Below are positions 60,838 to 64,000 of a DNA stretch of 64,000 nucleotides, piece by piece (the first letter of the stretch is position 1; each line of letters begins with the position of its first letter). Position numbers and translations under genes: made by a program. This DNA comes from Nocardioides thalensis (GTDB lineage: Bacteria > Actinomycetota > Actinomycetes > Propionibacteriales > Nocardioidaceae), in NCBI RefSeq assembly GCF_013410655.1, contig NZ_JACCFP010000001.1:1302001-1366000 (forward strand). Reading direction: 5' to 3'. Under the pieces are notes generated by a model, which made no database searches, had not been told where the DNA came from, and saw only the letters and a list, made by a program, of their open reading frames with translations.

Positions 60838-62001
60838 CTAGGGGTCGAGGACCAGGATCCGGTCGTCGTCCGGCCCCGGCACGCCCCGGCCGTCGTTGTT
60901 GCTGGTGGTGAGCCACAGCGTGCCGTCGGGCGCGACCTCGACGGTGCGGAGCCGGCCCAGCTCGCCAGTGAGGAACGCCGTCGGCTCCGACGCGTTGGCG
61001 CCGTCGACCGTGATCCGCCACAGCCGCTCGCCGCGCAGCGCCGCCATCCAGAGATAGCCGCCGGCGTAGGCAAGGCCGGCCGGCGACGCCTCGTCGACGC
61101 TCCAGGTCAGCTGCGGGTCGACGTACCCCTGCTGCGTCCCGCCCTCGCCCTCGACGTCAGGCCAGCCGTAGTCGTCGCCCTTGCGGATCAGGTTGAGCTC
61201 GTCGAACGCGTCCTGCCCGAACTCCGAGGCCCAGAGCCGATCGGCGTCGTCGAACGCGAGGCCCTCGATGTTGCGGTGGCCCCACGACCAGACCTCGGTG
61301 CCGAACGGGTTGCCAGGCGCAGCGTCGCCGTCCGGGGTGATCCGCAGGATCTTGCCGGCGTACGACGACCGGTCGCGCGCGAGCGACGACTCGCCGGTCT
61401 CGCCGGTGGAGACGTAGAGCATCCCGTCGGGCCCGAACGCCAGCCGGCCGCCGTCGTGGATGAACCCGTTGGGGATGCCGGTCAGGATCGGCTCGGGAGC
61501 GCCGAGCTCGTCGCCGTCGAGGGTGGCGCGCACGACCCGGTTGTCGTCGGCAGTGCAGACGTAGAAGTAGACGAGACGGTCGTCCGCGAAGTCGGGGGAG
61601 ACCGCCACGCCGAGCAGGCCTGCCTCGCCCTCGGCGACGACCTCCGGGATCGTGCCCGCCTCGACCACCGCGCCGGGCGCGTCGCCGCGGGGCGGGTCGA
61701 TGAGCAGCACCCGTGCGGTGTCGCGCTCGGTGACGATCGCTCGCCCGCCGGGCAGGAAGTCCAGGCCCCACGGGGTGTCGAGTCCGGTCGCGGCGGTCGC
61801 GACCACGTCGGGCGCGCCGTCGGGACGGACGGACGGCCGCTCGCTCGACGGATCGGACGGACTGCCGGAGCCGGTCGCGGTCGCCGACGTCCGGGTGGGC
61901 GACGGCCGGTCCGCCTCCGGGTCGTCGTCGGCGCCGCAGGCAGCAACGACGAGGCCGAGCGCGAGCAATGCCGCCGCGGGCGCCGTACGGCGGAAGATCA
62001 C
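60838..62001 (-). CDS. PQQ-type sugar dehydrogenase-like lipoprotein (GSDH family)
   Basis: The 387-residue protein has a lipoprotein signal (LLALGLVVAAC), a Ser/Thr/Pro linker to ~residue 60 and a six-bladed propeller of the soluble glucose/sorbosone dehydrogenase type: GLDTPWGLDFLPGG, GEAGLLGVAVSPDF, FIHDGGRLAFGPDGMLYVS, VWSWGHRNIEGLAFD, and LWLTTSNNDGRG near the end. These are the conserved PQQ and calcium loops of the family. Many members are of unproven activity. GTG 62001 overlaps the hydrolase stop (GTGA). Confidence 0.9.
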   Translation of the reverse strand: MIFRRTAPAAALLALGLVVAACGADDDPEADRPSPTRTSATATGSGSPSDPSSERPSVRPDGAPDVVATAATGLDTPWGLDFLPGGRAIVTERDTARVLLIDPPRGDAPGAVVEAGTIPEVVAEGEAGLLGVAVSPDFADDRLVYFYVCTADDNRVVRATLDGDELGAPEPILTGIPNGFIHDGGRLAFGPDGMLYVSTGETGESSLARDRSSYAGKILRITPDGDAAPGNPFGTEVWSWGHRNIEGLAFDDADRLWASEFGQDAFDELNLIRKGDDYGWPDVEGEGGTQQGYVDPQLTWSVDEASPAGLAYAGGYLWMAALRGERLWRITVDGANASEPTAFLTGELGRLRTVEVAPDGTLWLTTSNNDGRGVPGPDDDRILVLDP

Positions 62002-62945
62002 CCGGCGTCCTCGAGCACGTAGAGCTGCTCGATGAAGTCCAGCAGGAGCCCGTGCACCCGCTCGGGCTGCTCGAGCTGGATGAAGTGCGATCCGCGCAGC
62101 TCGATGTAGTCGGCGTCGCGGAGCCGCTCGGCCGCGGTCGCCATGTCGCGCGCGCCCGCGAGGACGTCGTACGTCGCCGCCACGAACCGGGCGGGCGCCT
62201 CGATGCCGCTCAGCGACACGCGTGCGTGCTTGGACGTGCCGAGGGCGAGGTGGGCGTACCACTGCACGGGCGTGGTCAGGAACTCCTTGATCCCCACCGC
62301 CGCCTGCACCGGGTCGGCGACCGGGAACATGAAGCCGGTGTGGCTGATCAGGTTGATCGTCCGCGGCCCGATGGGCAGCCGGGTCGTGATCGGGGTGACG
62401 GCCCAGCCGCCGAGCTGGGCGGCACGACACCCGGTGATCGTCAGCAGTCGGGCCACCGGGTGCGGCAGGTGGAACGGCGCGAGCATCGTCCGGAACGTAT
62501 CGCCGGGGACGCCGCAGACCGCGAACAGGCCACGCACCCGCTCCGGGTTGCGCGTCGCCAGCTCGAACATCGTGTTCACGCCCATCGACCAGCCCATCAG
62601 CACCGCCCGGTCGATGCCGAAGTGGTCCATCACGGACAGGCCGTCCTCGACGAAGTGCTCGATCTCGACGTGTCGCTTGTCGGCGGGCCGCTCGGACCCG
62701 CCGACGCCACGGTGGTTCCACGAGACCACGCGCACGCCGCAGTCGGGGTCGAGCAGCGCGGGCCAGAGGTAGGGGTTGGTGCCGAGCCCGTTGCACAGCA
62801 CGACCGTGGGTCCGTCGATCACGCCCTCGGGATCGTTGGTCCAGGCCCGCAGGTAGGTGCCGTCGTCGGACAGGATGTCGCGGTAGCCCACCTGCTCGGA
62901 CAGGTCGCTCGGCGTCGTCGCAGGGCGGGGCGCGGGGACTGACAT
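61998..62945 (-). CDS. Alpha/beta hydrolase
   Basis: The 315-residue soluble protein has the alpha/beta-hydrolase fold: VVLCNGLGTNPYLW (oxyanion), VVSWNHRGVGGSERP, nucleophile elbow MGWSMGVNTMFEL, acid in AATYDVLAG and the final His in RGSHFIQLEQPERV. The triad appears complete; substrate unknown, family members include lipases and epoxide or ester hydrolases. It precedes and overlaps the PQQ-like dehydrogenase gene. ATG 62945 is the natural start; the frame stays open upstream through repeats without hydrolase features. Confidence 0.9.
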   Translation of the reverse strand: MSVPAPRPATTPSDLSEQVGYRDILSDDGTYLRAWTNDPEGVIDGPTVVLCNGLGTNPYLWPALLDPDCGVRVVSWNHRGVGGSERPADKRHVEIEHFVEDGLSVMDHFGIDRAVLMGWSMGVNTMFELATRNPERVRGLFAVCGVPGDTFRTMLAPFHLPHPVARLLTITGCRAAQLGGWAVTPITTRLPIGPRTINLISHTGFMFPVADPVQAAVGIKEFLTTPVQWYAHLALGTSKHARVSLSGIEAPARFVAATYDVLAGARDMATAAERLRDADYIELRGSHFIQLEQPERVHGLLLDFIEQLYVLEDAG

Positions 62946-62973
62946 GACGTCGATTGTGCCGGAGTACGCCGGC

Positions 62974-63061
62974 TCGGCCCGCCAACTGTGCCCGTTCGGC
63001 CCGCCAACTGTGCCCGTTCGGCCCGCCAACTGTGCCGGTTCGGCCCGCCAACCGTGCCGGT
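62974..63061. repeat. Four perfect-to-near-perfect 22-bp tandem repeats
   Basis: Units start at 62974, 62996, 63018 and 63040. Each begins TCGGCCCGCCAAC and ends TGCC-C/G-GT; units 1 and 2 are identical, and units 3 and 4 differ by one to two bases. The array fills the gap between the hydrolase start and the EamA stop. Confidence 0.9.
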
Positions 63062-63064
63062 TCG

Positions 63065-63937
63065 TCAGTCGGGGGCGGGGGCGGCGACGGGGGTGGTGGT
63101 GGCGCGGGTGGCGCCGATCGAGGCGGCGACGACGCACGCGATCGCCGTCCACTGCAGCACGCCGAGCTCCTCGGACACCACGACGAGGCCCGCGAGCGCG
63201 GCCGCGGCGGGCTCGAGGCTCATCAGCACGCCGACGAGGGCGGGCTTCAGGCGGCGGAGGGCGACGAGCTCGCAGCTGTAGGGGATGACGGAGCTGAGCA
63301 GCCCGACGGCTGCGCCGATCAGCAGGATCCGGCCGTCGAGGAGGTCGGTGCCGTCGGTCGTCAGCAGCGCCGGAGTGACCAGGGCGACCGCGACCAGGCT
63401 GGCGAGGGCGAGGCCGTCGAAGCCCTCCCACCGCTGGCCCGTGCGGGCGCTGAGCAGGATGTAGCCCGCCCAGCCGGCGCCCGCGACCAGTGCGAAGGCC
63501 ACGCCGACCAGGTCCAGCTCGGCGCGCTCGACGCCGAGGAGCGCGACGCCGAGCGCGGCGAGCGCGACCCACGCCAGGTCGCGCGGCCGCCGGAAGCCGA
63601 AGGCAGCGATCAGGAGCGGCCCGATGAACTCGATCGTGACCGCGATGCCGATCGGGATCCGCGAGAACGACTGGTAGATCGCCCAGTTCATCGTGCCCAG
63701 GCAGACGCCGAAGCCGAGCACCGTCAGCCAGTCGAGCCGGTCGCGCCCCCGCACCCGCGGGCGCGCCCAGACGAGGAGCACGAGCGTGCTGGTCGCGAGG
63801 CGCAGCCACACGATCGCCGACGGCGGGATCTCGTCGAAGAGCGTCTTCGCGATGCCCGCGCCCAGCTGCACCGACGCGATCCCGATGAGGACCAGCACCA
63901 CCGATTCGAGGTGGACCGATGACTTCTGGGGTGGCAC
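63065..63937 (-). CDS. EamA/RhtA-family transporter
   Basis: The 290-residue protein has ten predicted helices in two EamA repeats (IASVQLGAGIAKTLFDEIPP; IGIAVTIEFIGPLLIAAFG; ALVGVLMSLEPAAAALAGLV; LGVLQWTAIACVVAASIG), the pattern of RhtA-type amino acid or metabolite exporters. Substrate unknown. GTG 63937 fits a leaderless start, with TAGAGT 6 nt upstream. The stop is four bases from the 22-bp repeats. Confidence 0.92.
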   Translation of the reverse strand: MPPQKSSVHLESVVLVLIGIASVQLGAGIAKTLFDEIPPSAIVWLRLATSTLVLLVWARPRVRGRDRLDWLTVLGFGVCLGTMNWAIYQSFSRIPIGIAVTIEFIGPLLIAAFGFRRPRDLAWVALAALGVALLGVERAELDLVGVAFALVAGAGWAGYILLSARTGQRWEGFDGLALASLVAVALVTPALLTTDGTDLLDGRILLIGAAVGLLSSVIPYSCELVALRRLKPALVGVLMSLEPAAAALAGLVVVSEELGVLQWTAIACVVAASIGATRATTTPVAAPAPD

Positions 63938-63943
63938 TGGGTC

Positions 63944-63949
63944 ACTCTA
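63944..63949 (-). promoter_or_regulatory. -10 element of the EamA gene (leaderless)
   Basis: TAGAGT on the minus strand ends 6 nt before the GTG at 63937. The remaining bases to 64000 show no further feature. Confidence 0.5.
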
Positions 63950-64000
63950 GGGAGAGGGCGGGAGCCTGCCCGCACGCAGGCCCTGCTGACGACGGGAAAG

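Noticed and set aside
62974..63061. CRISPR array
   Set aside because: 22-bp units are head-to-tail without spacers and no cas gene is nearby.
62946..63809. Upstream extension of the alpha/beta hydrolase frame through the 22-bp repeats into the EamA gene
   Set aside because: Open only because stops are rare in this GC-rich DNA; the translated repeats and antisense region have no hydrolase features.

Overview
The window is very GC-rich, densely coded actinobacterial chromosome. Gene order (rne/rng-rplU-rpmA-obg-proB), GTG starts, ATGA/GTGA stop-start overlaps, leaderless TANNNT promoters and DUF222-HNH genes carrying REP-like repeats all fit a Nocardioides-like member of the Nocardioidaceae. 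This placement is inferred; there is no rRNA in the window. No tRNA, rRNA or CRISPR array was seen.

Layout. 1-7.6 kb: housekeeping genes (3' part of an RNase E/G, ribosomal proteins L21 and L27, Obg GTPase, glutamate 5-kinase), then a secreted protein and a membrane-anchored EEP hydrolase. 7.6-14.2 kb: a carbohydrate locus (GH3 glycosidase, LacI regulator, divergent ABC importer without its own ATPase) with two candidate operators. 14.3-19.2 kb: cysteine desulfurase, MnmA, a MetE-C-like protein, a PfpI-like protein and small membrane proteins. 19.4-21.6 kb: a TetR-MFS efflux pair with a duplicated palindromic operator. 21.8-28.4 kb: LigA, a secreted esterase-like lipoprotein, a SigE-family sigma factor with a membrane partner, and a diguanylate cyclase.

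28.5-38.2 kb, all on the minus strand, is the most unusual metabolic locus. A GntR regulator leads a run of genes joined by short overlaps: an AprB-like diferredoxin, a substrate-binding protein with a NosL-like C-terminal extension, an ABC permease, an ABC ATPase, and an AprA/FrdA-like flavoprotein with a HEAT-repeat tail. A FAD-dependent protein fused to a TTC38/TPR-like half follows. The genes look like a dedicated importer plus two-subunit iron-sulfur flavoenzyme; the substrate is unknown. 38.2-46.2 kb holds an amino-acid permease, a PAS-GGDEF-EAL protein that runs into gatC, the gatCAB operon and a NYN-domain protein.

46.2-58.2 kb is a cobalamin island with two AdoCbl riboswitches of the same design (P13-like hairpin, then a hairpin that buries the ribosome-binding site). 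The first precedes two secreted/surface proteins that together resemble split transcobalamin, followed by a complete ECF transporter (T, fused A-A', S). The second precedes BtuF-BtuC-BtuD, CobD/CbiB, the CobA/CobO adenosyltransferase and a CobC-like decarboxylase, that is, uptake plus late salvage steps. A 35/37-matching inverted repeat is inserted in frame in the ECF ATPase linker.

58.2-64 kb: a VOC protein; a broken DUF222-HNH gene invaded by a compact element (one GIY-YIG ORF between perfect 53-bp inverted repeats); small membrane proteins; a PQQ-type sugar dehydrogenase-like lipoprotein; an alpha/beta hydrolase; and an EamA exporter behind four perfect 22-bp tandem repeats. Diverged copies of that repeat also occur at the ECF ATPase/S-component junction.
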